Positions 12,201-27,227 of a stretch of DNA of 64,000 bases are shown piece by piece. The stretch covers positions 49,585,925-49,649,924 of the forward strand of contig CM019702.1 of NCBI GenBank assembly GCA_009760885.1. The letters are read 5' to 3'. Source of the DNA: Achatina immaculata. Its lineage: Eukaryota; Mollusca; Gastropoda; Stylommatophora; Achatinidae. Made by a program: the position numbers and the translations under genes. Below the pieces are notes generated by a model. The model ran no database searches and was not told the origin of the DNA. It worked only from the letters and a program-made list of their open reading frames with translations. Positions within the stretch are counted from its first letter, which is position 1. The number at the start of each line of letters is the position of its first letter.

Positions 12201-15200
12201 CGGGTCTCACGAGGCCTTCTGGGCTCATCTTAAAAACAGGAAAAAAAACCATCTGGGCTCACCATAAAAATAGGAAAAAAACCCATCTGGGCTCACCTTA
12301 AAAATAGGAAAAGACCCCACCTGGGCTCACCTTAAAAATAGGAAAAAAACCATCTGGGCTCACCTTAAAAATAGGGAAAAAAACCATCTGGGCTCACCTT
12401 AAAAATAGGAAAAAAACCCACCTGGGCTTACCTTAAAAATAGGAAAAAAACCATCTGGGCTCACCTTAAAAATAGGAAAAAAACCCACCTGGGCTTACCT
12501 TAAAAATAGGAAAAAGACCATCTGGGCTCACCTTAAAAATAGGAAAAAAAACCCACCTGGGCTCACCTTAAAAATAGGAAAAAAACTCATCTGGGCTCAC
12601 CTTAAAAATAGGAAAAAAAACACCTTGGGTCACCTTAAAAATAGGAAAAACCATCTAGGCTCACCTTAAAAATAGGAAAAAAAACCATCTGGGCTCACCT
12701 TAAAAATAGGAAAAACCCACTAGGCTCACTTTAAAAACAGGAAAAAGAAACGATCTGGGCTCACGTTAAAAATAACAAAAAAAAAACCAAAACAAAACAT
12801 CTGGGCTCACCTTAAAAATAGGAAAAAACATCTGAGCTCACCTTAAAAATAGGAAAAAAAAACATCTGGACTCACCTTAATAATAGGAAAAAACCCATCT
12901 GGGCTCACCTTAAAAATAAGAAAAAAAACATCTGGGCTCACCTTAAAAATAGGGAAAACCCATTGGGCTCAGCTTAAAAATAGGGAAAAACCACCTGGGC
13001 TCAGCTTAAAAATAGGAAAAACCATCTGGGCTCAGCTTAAAAATAGGAAAAACCATCTGGGCTCACCTTCAAAATAGGAAAAACCAACATCTGAGCTCAC
13101 TTTAAAAACAGGAAAAACCCTCTGGCTCACCTTAAAAACAGGAAAAACCCTCTGGGCTCACCTTAAAAATAGGAAAAAACCTCTGGGCTCACATTAAAAA
13201 TAGGAAAAATCCTTTGGGCTCACTTTAAAAACAGGAAAAACCCTCTGGGCTCACCTTAAAAACAGGAAAAACCCTCCGGGCTCACCTTAAAAACAGGAAA
13301 AAACCCTCTGGGCTCACCTTAAAAACAGAAAAAACCCTCTGGATTCACTTTAAAATAGGAACCCTCTGAGCTCACTTTAAAAATAGGAAAAACCCTCCGG
13401 GCTCACCTTAAAAATAGGAAAAACTGTCTGGGCTGACCTTAAAAACAGGAAAAACCATCTGGGTTCACCTTAAAAACAGAAAAATCCTTTGGGCTCACTT
13501 TAAAAACAGGAAAAACCCTCTGGGCTCACCTTAAAAACAGGAAAAACCCTCCGGGCTCACCTTAAAAACAGGAAAAAACCCTCTGGGCTCACCTTAAAAA
13601 CAGAAAAAACCCTCTGGATTCACTTTAAAATAGGAACCCTCTGAGCTCACTTTAAAAATAGGAAAAACCCTCCGGGCTCACCTTAAAAATAGGAAAAACT
13701 GTCTGGGCTGACCTTAAAAACAGGAAAAACCATCTGGGTTCACCTTAAAAACAGATAAACCCTCTGGGCTCACCTAAAAAACAGGAAAAACCATCTGGGC
13801 TAACCTTAAAATCACGAAAAACCCTCTGGGCTCACCTTTAAAAGAGGAAAAAACCATCTGGTCACACCTTTAAAAAACATCTGGGGTCACCTTAAAACCA
13901 GGAAAAACCCTCTGAGCTCACCTTAAAAATAGGAAAAAACCTCTGGGCTCACCTTAAAAATAGAAAAATCCCTCTGGGGTCATCTTAAAAATAGGAAACA
14001 CCAACTGGGCTCACCTTAAAATTAGGAAAAACCCTCTGAGTTCACCTTAAAAATAAGGAAAACACACTGGGTTCACTTTAAAACCAGGAAAAACCCTCTG
14101 AGCTCACCTTAAAAATAGGAAAAACCCTCTGGGGTTACCTTAAAAATAGGAAACACCAACTGGGCTCACCTTAAAAATAAGAAACACCATCTGGGCTCAC
14201 CTTAAAAACAAGACAAAACCCTCTGGGCTCATCTTGAAAACAGAAAAAAATCCTCTGGGCTCACCTAAAAAAAACAGGAAAAACCCTCTTGGCTGACCTT
14301 AAAAACAGAAAAAAACCCCTCTGGGTTCACCTTAAAAACAGAAAAAACCCTCTGGACTCACCTTAAAAACAGAAAAACCCTCTTGGCTCACCTTAAAAAA
14401 CAGGAAAAACCATCTAGGCTAACCTTAAAATCACGAAAAACCCTCTGGGCTCACCTTTAAAAGACGAAAAAACCATCTGGTCACACCTTTAAAAAAACAT
14501 CTGGGCTCACCTTAAAAACAGGAAAAATCCTCTGGGTTCACCTTAAAAAAAGGGAAAACCATCTGGGTTCACTTTAAAAATAGGAAAAACCCTCTGGGCT
14601 CACCTTAAAAATAGGAAAAACCCTCTGGGCTCACCTTAAAAATAGGAAAAACCCACTTGGCTCACCTAAAAAAAACCATCTGGTCATACCTTTAAAAAAA
14701 TCCTCTGGGCTCACCTTAAAAACAGGAAAAATCCTCTGGGCCCCGGAGCATTACGCTGGCTGGACTCCTCCCTCCCCCCACCCCCCGTAGGAACTGGTAG
14801 TAGTAATTGCTGTAGCAGCAGCAGCAGCAGTAGCAATATTGGTGGTAAACAGATAAAACTTCAGTTCGTTTCTGCAAAAGTAAAAAGAAAAGCAAACCGG
14901 AGTTCCTTGGGAGGCAATTTTTTATTTTTATTTTGCGTGGATATATGACTCGTGATGATATCTTCTACCAGTGTTATACTGGCATCTGCTTTTTAAGTCT
15001 CTGTAGTAGGCTTGTTAACGTTTTTTTTTTTTTGTTTTTTTAAAAACAATTAGACCCTAATGTGTCCACTTTTTCCTATACCCCTTTCATCACATCATCA
15101 TTCAGAATTCAAAAATCAAAATCCAGCATCATCACATTTAGGACAGTACCATGCATGCCCCGGCTCGTACATCAACATCCAATGAAGCGTTTGTCCACTA

Positions 15201-18200
15201 GCGGTTCCTGCCAAATGCTGCTTTAATTATTACACAAGATAATGGATTTTAAAAAGAAATGTCGCTAACTTGATTTTACTTCACGTGTGAATATCTGGGA
15301 AGAGAACAACTGAAATAGAATTCTAATCTAGCAACAAGTTAATGCTTTTTTTTTCAGAATTTGAATACTATACCTCCATTATATTGTTCGCTTTATCCGC
15401 TGTTTAGAATCGCTGCTTCATGAATTCACAACAAAGAGAGTCTTCCACTGAGTTCTGATTCATTCATTTTGCTGTGATTATCTCGCATACCTTAGGAAAA
15501 AAATTTGAACTTTTGACTCACCGTTCCAATGAATGTGGACTTGCGTCTGTATACTTTCTACCTCGATTGTTTTGATGTGGCATCTACGAGTGTCAGTTTC
15601 ATGTCCCGCATAGATATTTGTAAATGCTCTGAATCATGTCCAGCATAAATATTTCTACATGTTGTAAGTTATGTCCAGCAAGAATATTTCTACATGTTTT
15701 AAGTCATGTCCAGCATAAATATTTCTACATGTTGTAAGTCATGTCCAGCATAAATATTTCTACATGTTTTAAGTCATGTCCAGCATAAATATTTCTACAT
15801 GTTGTAAGTCATGTCCAGCATAAATATTTCTACATGTTGTAAGTCATGTCCAGCATAAATATAGATATATATATACATACACGTTGTAGAATGATTCTAT
15901 GCCCAGCATAGATATTTATAGAAGCTGTCAGTCATGTTCTCCCTCATTCTGTCCGTTCTGTGCTGGAAATACCAAATTTATCTCATACAATTTCCATCGC
16001 CACTTGTTCTTTTCTTCCAGTTCTTATATAATTCATAAGTACTCAAAAAGAGCGCCAGGGTCAGGGTTGCATGTAGTCACAGCAGAATGCAGAACTTTGA
16101 AAAGTCTTTTTTAAAGCCTATTCAGATTCAGTGAATGTATGCATCTTTTATAGGAGACAGATTTCACAAAGACAAACAATGTAGAACAGTATCATGGATC
16201 TTGGGTAAATACCTGCGGAAGGTGCGTGTTGTTCCTATATTCAAAGAACAGGATGTTCGTTCGTACCAGAGAACTACTCAGACTAAATTTCGTTGTACCT
16301 GGTGCCCTCGTGCGCGAAGTGGTTTCTTTTGACACGGGTCATACAACTTGAAGCACAGAAATCTCCCCTTTATAACATGCAGTTTAACATTACTTGAAAT
16401 AAAACTTAGCTTTTTTTTTCTTGAACCCTATTTGGAAGAAAGGGAAGGGAAGGGAAGCTGTCAGTCAGAATGACCTAAGTTAGCGGAACTGTATGAATAG
16501 ACAACTCAAGGTTTGCAGCATAAAAGGTTCTCCTTCAAATATCATAGCAAGTTCTACCGAAGGATCGCTTCATCTTATTTCACGTTATTTTCTCGTTTCA
16601 TTCTCAAGTACGTGTTCCTACCGTCTCCTGCCTCAATGGCAAGATGTTGACATGAACTAAAGAACAAACATCCTTGGCAGAACACGTCATGCGCACTACG
16701 TCCTTCCCCTTGGGCACATTCTGGTTTATAATCCTCAGAGTAAAGACATGAAACTATAACATTACCTTCCACTTTACGGGTCAAGCAGGTACACGTAATA
16801 CACACAAGTAATAACTTCAGATGGGAAATGCAGAACAGAAATTAGGAATAGAATAGGTCAATCAAAGACTGCATTTCAGAGAATGAGAAACATATTAGCT
16901 AACACATCTTTATCAATGAATGTTAGAAAACGAGTCTTAAAATGCTATATTGAACCTATCTTGTTATATGGAAGTGAATCATGGACAATAGGCAAGTCTG
17001 CACAAATATCATTGGAAGCAGCAGAAATGTGGTTTATTAGAAGAATGTTGCGAATCCCCTGGACAGCAAAAATAACTAATGAAGAATGTATGAGAAGAGC
17101 TGGAGAGACAAAAAAAAAACCTTGTCAAAAAGATAAGAGAGAGACAATGTACTTTCATAGGACATGCAATGAGAAGAGGGGGCATTGAAAATATTATAAC
17201 AACAGGAAAAATAGAAGGAAGAAGATCAAGAGGAAGACCAAGAGAAATGATACTGGACAGTCTGACGGGATGGTGTGAGAGGAGATCATCAACTGAACTG
17301 ATGGCCTGCATGAAGGATCGGGTACTCTGGAGAAGCATAATAGCCAACGCCAGTCGGCACGGCACATGATGATGATGATAGGTACACTAGGACTTGGATT
17401 TATCACACATACGCACTCCTTGCCTAGGTACAGATGCCGCGTAAAACATCCTTCAAGCGTATACAGATTCTCAGAATTTATTGTGGCTGTAAAGCAAAGG
17501 GAAAATGTGATACAGCTTTTCTTTAGCCAAGGCAGATAAAGCATGTCCATCACCGACTGTCTTATCTGATTAAGGAACGCGGGGCACTGTGGTTTTATTT
17601 AATTATTTATCTGACCTTTTCTTCGTAGCATGTTTCTGTAATGCGTATTATATTTTGTTTTTGATGTCTTTCACATGAGAAAATTCATCATCATCATCAT
17701 CATCATCACCATCATCATCATTGTCTGTGCCGTCTTCAGTACGAAGGTTGGCGGTAATGAATCTCCAACGTCTTCCATCCCTCGTCTTCATGATGCATTC
17801 AGCCAGGCTATATCCGTGTTGTGCATGGAGAACTCTGCACAATCTTTGGCTGCTGTTAGCACAGGCTCGGGGTGGCTGCGAGAAATAAGTTCCCCTTGAA
17901 GGCGAGCAGTTAACCACATACAAAGAAAGACGACAGCAGCTGAACTTACATTTTAAGTGCGTTGAAAATAATGTTTTTTTTAATTCGTCTGTAAACATAA
18001 GACTGCTTAATTGAGATAGTTGTCGTTTGTGTTTCTGGGTTTTTTTTTATCCATAATGTTGCACAGAATGAATAAATGTTGTAAAGTATGTTCACAGTCT
18101 GCCGAATAAGAAATAATATACTGTAATAAACATAACAGTGAGTCAGTTCTCACGCTCGTGTTATTCTCATAACCCTGTATGTAAACACTTCTCATCTTTC

Positions 18201-18966
18201 CTGGAAAATTTGCATAGGGCTGACGTAATGGGATGTACCGCTCTCATTTTCTAGTTATAATGATACGCAACCTGTATAATACATTTTTTTCCTCTTGCTT
18301 TTCGCTTGACACTTTTTAAAAATTTCTATTTTTTTTTCCAGAAAATACTGCTTATTTTCTCTTTTTCTGTCCATTTAAGTTTTAGTTTATCTGCGTATTT
18401 TACATAATTCAGAGTTTTCTTTTAAGACTTTTCAGTCCACTTTTGCAATTTGTGTTTCTTTTCTTTCTGCAGAATGGTTATTCCTATATTTTTTGCCAGA
18501 AAGTCTGTGGTCTGCCTGTAACAGAACATTAGACATTAGAATACACAGATTTAACCAATAGCCATTACATCTCATTATCTCGTGTGAATTATATGAGTGA
18601 TGCCGGGCCATCCGTTTCAACAAAATCAGTTTTATACCTCAATTATTTGACCGTTTCTACTGTATAATAAAATCCGTTGTTTCTGTGGGATCTCGCTTTT
18701 ACGTGCTTTTTTGAGATCTCTGTTACGACAACACAATTTGTTTAAGTGGAGATTCATATACGTTTTGAAGGATCAGTTCGTGTGTTTGTGGCTGATCTTT
18801 TTTTTCATCCTGTAGGTCAAAGAGAGAGAGAGAGAGAGAGTGTGTGTGTGTGTGTGTGTGAGAGAGAGTGTGTGTGTGTGTGTGAGAGAGAGAGAGTGTG
18901 TGTGTGTGTGTGAGAGAGAGTGTGTGTGTGTGTGTGAGAGAGAGAGAGTGTGTGTGTGTGAGAGAG

Positions 18967-18998
<32 letters not shown>

Positions 18999-19023
18999 TG
19001 TGTGTGTGTGTGTGAGAGAGAGA

Positions 19024-19057
<34 letters not shown>

Positions 19058-21529
19058 TATTCAACTTCTTATCTGTCTGAATTTGTTTTTTTCTTCAAAT
19101 GTCACCCTATTAAATTCCCCAAGCTCTCTCCCCGCTGTCTGGGTAAAGCCTGGCTAGATAACTTTCCCTGTACTTCGACCCAAAAAATAACGTTTCGCAA
19201 CTTCTCTGTTCTCCACACATAAAATTCCAAGTTTTTCTAATTCTCTCCCTCAGTTTCATATTTCTGTTTCTATAAGTTCTCTTTACTTGTTTATAAAAAA
19301 TATTCAAACAGATTATGTAAAAAAATAAAATCTTTGCGAGTTTCTCAGTACGATGTGTTCTAACTTTAATTAGAAAAACAAGCGGGCTGCGTTTACTCAG
19401 ACAGCGGAAGAGTCTGGGAAATCTAACAGGGCGACATTTGAACAAAAAAATACAGACAAAATCTAAGGAGAATTGTATTCACAGTTGCCAAGTTCTCTAA
19501 ATCAAAAGATAAAAAAGGCGTACTGCACCCCTTTGTTTTTCTAATTCCAAAATTCAAAACGTTTATTCCAATACAGTTATCTTCTCTGTACCCGGTGAAA
19601 AGAAATAATAATAATTATTATTATTATTATTATTACACATAAATAAACGGAATATAAATACTGCACTTCAGACTTGTAGCGAAGGTGAAACTGTCTTAGA
19701 TTTTCTCCCCATATTATCAATAAATGCTAATTCTGTATTGTCCTTGACCCAAGTATTTGTCCTGGTTTAAGAAAAATGTCACAAAAAAGCAGTTTATCTG
19801 AATAAATAATACTAGGGACTGCACACAATGGAGAAGCAAGGCGGTAGGCTTGTCAGTTAGGCATCAAATCAATAAATGAATGAATATATTTCTTTTAAAA
19901 AAATGGCGCCGTTTAATGCCTCAATCTCATTGATCTGTCGAAACAAAACGCCTGCATATGCTTTGTAACGGTCACAAAAATACATCAAGGTTGTCCAGAA
20001 TTTACATTTTGTGTACTATGTTGCTTGACAAGGCTGTGAATGTTAGTAAATGCTGTAATCTGAGAGTTTGACCTACTGTACAGGATGCACAGTCTTTTAA
20101 GTTACACATTATCCCTTGGATAATACTGACCTATCAGAGGCAGAGTTAATGTAGGTGCAAGGGTATTGTTCCAGGAGACAACAGGGTAGAAAATATCAAG
20201 AAAACTAAAATGCAAGTAAAAATTTTAAGCTACGACGGTCGTTCCAAAGTAAATTTACAAGGGTTATAACATCAAGAGCAACATGTATCTGGACATAACA
20301 CACTGTACGCTGTGGTGTCTGAAGGCAGCACGTAAACGTTCCAGTGTTGTAGCGTACACAGCCGCATTAGTTGTTGCTCCCATTTCCAGGAAATCAACTA
20401 TCAACACGGCTTTCTGATTCTAAAACACGGTAATCATCACCTTTGCCACAGACGACATGATCTTGAATTTTCTATTTCGTTGGCAGCAGATGCTTCCATT
20501 CCATGCTTGCACATTTAGATCCTGGGGTGTTATGGTGAACATAACAATGCGTTACAGAAAGTCGTGGCCTTGAAATGGCATATTGCTGCGGGAGTGACAG
20601 GGCGTATGCCATTCTTTTTTCCTTTGTGGTCCTCGCTCAAAAAGGGCTGGCGTGATACATCGTGCACCCACCTTTTAAATCCCAAAAGCACACTCATTCT
20701 GGACACTGCTCCGCGCGACAGAATCAAGTCATACTTTAACTCATTCACAGTCACTCGTCTGTTCTCCAACATTGCAAGTTCCATTCGCGTCTTCTTAGCT
20801 GCCGAACTTGCTGGCGTGGATCTGCCAGTCCGCGCTACGTCATTGGTTGTCATTCTCCCGTTTCGAAATTCTGAACAGCGTTTTTGCAACTACACGTTGT
20901 GGACTTATTACATTGTCTCCATATACGTCTACCAACTGGCGATAATCCGCGGCGGGCACGTGCTTCGCATTCAGAAATCCTATCACAGCACGAAGCTCCT
21001 GCTCGGACAGCTACTTCAGTCGACCTTCCATCTTTAAAACAGATGCCTCCTAGATAATGCTGCACAGTGATGCCATCTGACACGGCTTTGCCAAATGACG
21101 AATACAGAAAATTCTGCAACCAAGCCTATTAGACTGACATCTCGTTCTCGTTGTTGCGTGTGTCCTGATTTTCCCAGACTGCGCCATTTGTAGACTAATA
21201 CACTTCGTCTTCGGCAGCATTGGCAACCTCGATAATGGCGGGACTTACCCGGGTGATCCATGTCCGAGCGCTTGTCGGAGAAATGATCCCGCTGCTTGCA
21301 CGAAATCACATACAGAATCGTTGGACATGGTGTAATCCACATCACTTTTGCAGGGGGGAACTCCAGTCTGTGATGAAAAAAAGCACAATTGTTCACGCAC
21401 TCGCACAGAAGGCACAGACGCAACAGTACTGTCCGTCATCTTAGACCGGACCTCCGAATGTCGGTCTGACATCAATTTTAAGGACGTTACATGATCTTGT
21501 AAACTTACTTTCGATATGCCCCTCGTATC

Positions 21530-21567
<38 letters not shown>

Positions 21568-21642
21568 AGAGAGAAAACGAACGAAAGAACATACTTTATT
21601 TTCAAAGGGTTAAGAATTCGGCACTCAGGCCCGTCTAATATT

Positions 21643-21676
<34 letters not shown>

Positions 21677-24600
21677 AATGGCAAGAATGATATGCACTAG
21701 GTGGCAGCTAATTTAGATCTGCTCTGTGATCCTCTTCATAAACTTCTCGTCCAATTAAACATAGTAGTAAATAATAAGATTAATAATAGAGAAATACAGA
21801 GAGTTTAATGTGAATCTATATTTATCCTTTATAGACTACTCAAAGGCATTTGACTGTGTACAACACCAGAAACTTTGGGAAATAATGGAAAAAATGGGAT
21901 TTCCAACACATTTGATACAATTAACATCACTGCTGTATCTAGACCAACAAGCAACAGTAAGAATAAATGGTGAAACAACAAGTTGGTTTGACATAAAACA
22001 AGGGGTCCGTCAGGGGTGCATATTGTCACCCTACTTATTTAACTTGTATACTGAAAATATAATGAGGAATGTTAGAGAAGATGTAGACAAAGAATATTAC
22101 GATGCCATAACAGTTGGAGGTTATGAAATACCAGAGATTAGATATGCTGATGACACAGTATTGCTGTCCACAACACAAAAAGGAATGGAAAAACTAATTA
22201 TGTCAGCCGCAAGAACAGCGAAGAGCAGAACCTCTATCTTAATGCAAAGAAAACTAAATTGATGACAACTGACAAAACAAACAAGGCAACTGAAATATGT
22301 ATCAATGAGGAAAAACTGGAAGAAGTGGAGAGTTTTGAATATCTTGGATCGCTACTAACTAATAATGGAGATACAATGAGGGAAATTAAAAGGAGGACAT
22401 CTATCGCTCTTCAGAAAGTAAAACAAATAAAGAATCTGTGAAGAGGAGCAGACAAAACCACAAAAATAAGATTTTTAAGGGCATGCATCTTTCCCATAGC
22501 AACATATGCCTGTGAGACCTGGACACTTAACAAAACACATGAGAAAGACATAAATGCCTTTGAATGTAAATGCTACAGAAGAGTTCTCCAAATATCGTGG
22601 ACACAAAAAAGAACAAATATATCTATACTACAAGAGCTTAATATTGAAGAAGGCTGGCTAGTGAAGAGGATTAAAGAGAGAAAATTGAAATATTTTGGAC
22701 ACATTAAACGTCATGATAATTTAGAGAAGACCGTATTGGAAGGATACATAATGGGAAAAAGAAAAAGAGGAAGACCAAGACGAAGATGGCTGCAAGACAT
22801 CGTTGACGATCTGCAAATGGACGCAGCAGCAGCAGGCCATCTTGCTCACAACCGAGAGGCCTACAGGAGTGCTGTTTGGGAGGCAAAGTTCCGCAAGGGA
22901 CATGCAAATGAATGAATGAATGAATGAGTAAATAATATCTAGTCTGTTTAAAATAAGGAATTTTATCAAATTTCATTGATTTGTCTTAGACAATCTTGAA
23001 TTTCCAAATCATGACTTGGAATAAGATGAATGATGGACTTTATTTAAGTTTGACCCCAATCACTTAGTCTAAGTACTAACTGACAACGATCTGGAGTAAA
23101 AAAAAAAAAAAACTTCCACAAGTCACTTAGTGTTATTTAATGGGCCACCAAAAAGAACACAGTTACAGTTACGGACAAACCTTGATGTAACATCAGACAA
23201 TTAAGATAAGTAAATAAGAGCTCAAAAAGCCAGGTGAAATAATTAAAACAGGGAGTGTTAATCTATAATTACTAGAACAGGTATACAAACAATCCAGGAG
23301 GATGTCAAAGGGACATCACTCAGTTTTGTGTTTATGTGTAAAGTGGCGTCACATACGCTGGATGTTGCATTGTTTCCCTGGATGCATCGGTGTCTTCCCT
23401 ACAGGGTAAAGCAACGAAATTTGATAAATGAATAGGGTAAGGAACATATGGAACTAATACAGGGTGTTCCAAAATTTCCTTTACACTTTCTGGTGGCCAT
23501 TGTAAGAAGACAAATGCAGCTGTATGAAGAAAATGTGTGTTATTTTGTAGAGAAATTCTCAGAGTTTTAGACATACTTTATAAGGACTCAGTGTAAGGTT
23601 CTCTGGTGACATAGAATACGTCAGTGCGATAACCTAGTTCTTCTCAGGCTTTAAGTAGGATACCTGGAACAGCAGATGTGATGACGTCCGTATTTTGTAT
23701 GTAGGATACCTGGAGTAGCAGATGTGATGACGTCCGTGTTTTGTATGTAGGCTATCTGGAGTAGCAGATGTGATGATGTCCGTGTTTTGTATGTAGGCTA
23801 TCTGGAGTAGCAGATGTGATGATGTCCGTGTTTTGTATGTAGGGTACCTGGAGTAGCAGATGTGATGATGTCCGTGTTTTGTATGTAGGGTACCTGGAGT
23901 AGCAGATGTGATGATGTCCGTGTTTTGTATGTAGGGTACCTGGAGTAGCAGATGTGATGACGTCCGTGTTTTGTATGTAGGCTATCTGGAGTAGCAGATG
24001 TGATGACGTCTGTGTTTTGTATGTAGGCTATCTGGAGTAGCAGATGTGATGACGTCCGTGTTTTGTATGTAGGCTATCTGGAGTAGCAGATGTGATGACG
24101 TTCGTGTTTTGTATGTAGGCTATCTGGAGTAGCAGACGTGATGACGTCCGTGTTTTGTATGTAGGCTATCTGGAGTAGCAGATGTGATGACGTCCGTGTT
24201 TTGTATGTAGGCTATCTGGAGTAGCAGATGTGATGACGTCCGTGTTTTGTTGCCTCAGAATGTTCAGATCCTGTGGAAGAGGGGAAATGGTTTTAATATA
24301 CCCCCACAAGAAAAAGTCACAAGATCATGGGATCTATGGGGCCACTGCAACAAATATGAGTCGTTTTTACTCGCTATTTCGGTCTATCCACTGCCAGATT
24401 AGCTTTCCAAAAGGCGTGCAAGTCTCGGTGCTTGTGAGGAGGTGCCCTGTCTTGTTGAAAAATGAAGTTTTAGTAGTCTTCCTGAAGCTTACGCATCAAC
24501 CAATCAATTAACATCCTCAGATATGACACACTAATTACGGAGTCTTCATGGAAGAAGAAAAGTACATCACTGAAATGGCACAAAGGATGTTCACATTTAA

Positions 24601-26250
24601 TGGATCAAACTGTTGCGCGATAACCCGTTAGGTGTTTTCTGTATCCCAAACACAATCATATCTGCTCACCTTTTCACTTAAAAGGAACGACGATTCGTCG
24701 CTAAAAGTTACCTTCCTGGCATACCAGCTACCCTTTCGATATTGCTTCTAAAACCCGTACAGAATTGACGTCTAATCACTTTGTAATGTCTGTTAAAGTA
24801 CGCACTAAATGTAACTTGTATGGGCGAGTGCAAAGGCGAATTCGAACTTGGCCACACATCTTAACACATGACTTCTTCGGTGAAATTACTTTCGTGGACT
24901 GCATTGATACTCCTTGCGACTTTCCTTCACCATTTTACATGACATAGACAGACACCTACCGTGGTTGGCGGGATGGAGACCTTTCTCTTCAAACCTGCTC
25001 TACTATTGATAGATCGTCGGTCTAGAAGTGATTCATTTTCGATACATGTGCGGAAACTTCACGATATTGCTGTAACACTGTTGGCTTTCATCAAATCCAA
25101 CAAGCAAAATGACATTTCGGTTCGTATTTCCACCGTCTTGTATATACACTCTCTGGTGTGCTCGGTATGACGCGTGGAGCGTGATTTAAAACTTCGATAG
25201 CTTCCCTACAATTTGTTTTCCTTCAGTTAACACACACTTTCTCCGTGCAGCTGCATTTGTCTTCGTACAATGACCTTCGGAAAGTATAAAGGAACTTTTG
25301 GAGCACGATTTTCAGTACCTTCAGCGATAGAAGTACAGGCGGGGAAGGCTCGGTGATTTGAAACAAAAAAAAATAAATATAAGAAAAATTACAACTAAGC
25401 CCCTTTTTTGCTATTGATGTATCATATTCTCTCTCAAGGAACACTCTTGGAGATTTTTGGAGACGGTAAAATATTAATATTTTTAAAAAATGCCTTGGAA
25501 GTTAATGAAGTTTCTGAGATATGAGGATATGTAACCTGTGTGTGCCAATAAGGAATGTAGAAAAAAAAAGAAAAGATATTACAGAAGTATGGAAGACAGA
25601 GATATTGACACATTTCTTCTCAGGAAACTGTTCTGAAGTAGGCAAATATCAAGTGTTGTGGATCTTACCAAACATCATCTTGCTGAATAGCACCACTCAT
25701 GGCTGACTCTACAATGCTCTATTTGCATAATCGGACAGGTATTATGATAACCACACCCCTCTATCTAGGTCTACCCTACAAGTACCATTTTCACCCCAGT
25801 CTTCTTCACATTTATCTTTCTGATATTAAAGAATAATTACCACTATGCTTCCAGGTCGATACAACTTAAACGTCACGTCACGAGGCGAAACAGAAGTGAA
25901 CCTGGCCTGGACTGCCTTCGCCCCTCCTGGTTATATGTTTGAATATGTTCTGTTGTACCGAGTGGGGAGCAGCCACGCCCACCTCTCTGAGTGGAGTAGA
26001 AGAGAGGTGAGTGAGTCAATGAATGAGTGAGTGATAAATGACTGTGATGAAATCCGAAGTTGACTGACAACTTAACGATTTTGTGGTAAGAAAATAAGTG
26101 TAGTCTATAAAGGAGTGTCATCTTTGTTGTTTTGTTTTGTTGTTGTTGGTTAGTTTTGTCGTTATATGATACACATATCATCATCTTTACTGTTTTTTTT
26201 TTTGGTAGGATATAAAAGTTCTCTCGTTCTCTCTCTCCCCTCTGCCTCCC

Positions 26251-26302
<52 letters not shown>

Positions 26303-27125
26303 GTTGTGGTAGAATGTAAACATTTTTTTTCTTTTGCTCTTGTTGCTGTTGAAAGATATATATATATATATATCGTCATGTCAGGTTTTTTTTCGGGCTG
26401 TAATAGAATCTTCCTGTAAATGCAAACTTCAGTTCTCTGTAGCTGATCTTTTCCTTTTTTTTTTGTGAAGACACTTAAAACAATCATCTTCTTTATCAGA
26501 CCGGAAGTAAATTATTACAATGTCATCTCCCAACAACGTCATTTCTTTAAATGAACAAATATGGGGTGATGAAGCATTTTCTTGTGCTTTCAGATAGGAA
26601 ACCAGCCGTTCTACACCATGCGACGTTTGAGTCCAGCCACCTTGTACTTTCTGAAGATAGCCGTGTGGGAGAACGCATTTAGTGAGATCTTAGGCAACAC
26701 TTCAGAGACAGTCATGGTGGAAACCCTACGTAGGTTGACAATGCTGCATTTGTGCTGTTTCTAGAGTGTGTCAGAAAGTGGTTCAGTGCTATAATCTGTA
26801 GCTTCATGCAGCCTTAGGACTGGACTCAAGTCCTGGTCCTCCCACCCCCCTTTTTCAGTTCTCTGCTGAACTTTTGGGTGCTGATGACTGATACTTGTAT
26901 TGAAATGGTTAAGATAGCAGATCTGACAATTCATTTTATTTAAGAGACAGAGCTTATATTAAAAAAAGTGTCTCATCTAATACAATCTACCTCAGCCTGC
27001 TATCAAGCGGCCTTTTGGTGACTTCTTCTAGTCGCTTCAGATTTTATGTGATAACTGTGACATCTAATCGATTTAATTTGGATTCTTGAATAAAATATAC
27101 ACAGAAATCAGAGAAGAGAAGAGGA

Positions 27126-27170
<45 letters not shown>

Positions 27171-27193
27171 GCATGCTTTGAAGGCAGAAATTT

Positions 27194-27227
<34 letters not shown>

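Noticed and set aside
18723..19157. His-Thr-rich and Cys-Val-rich ORFs
   Set aside because: Pure (AG)n/(TG)n microsatellite.
23660..24250. CRISPR-like array
   Set aside because: Units are directly adjacent with no spacers and differ by substitutions only; the context is an animal genome and a transposon remnant.
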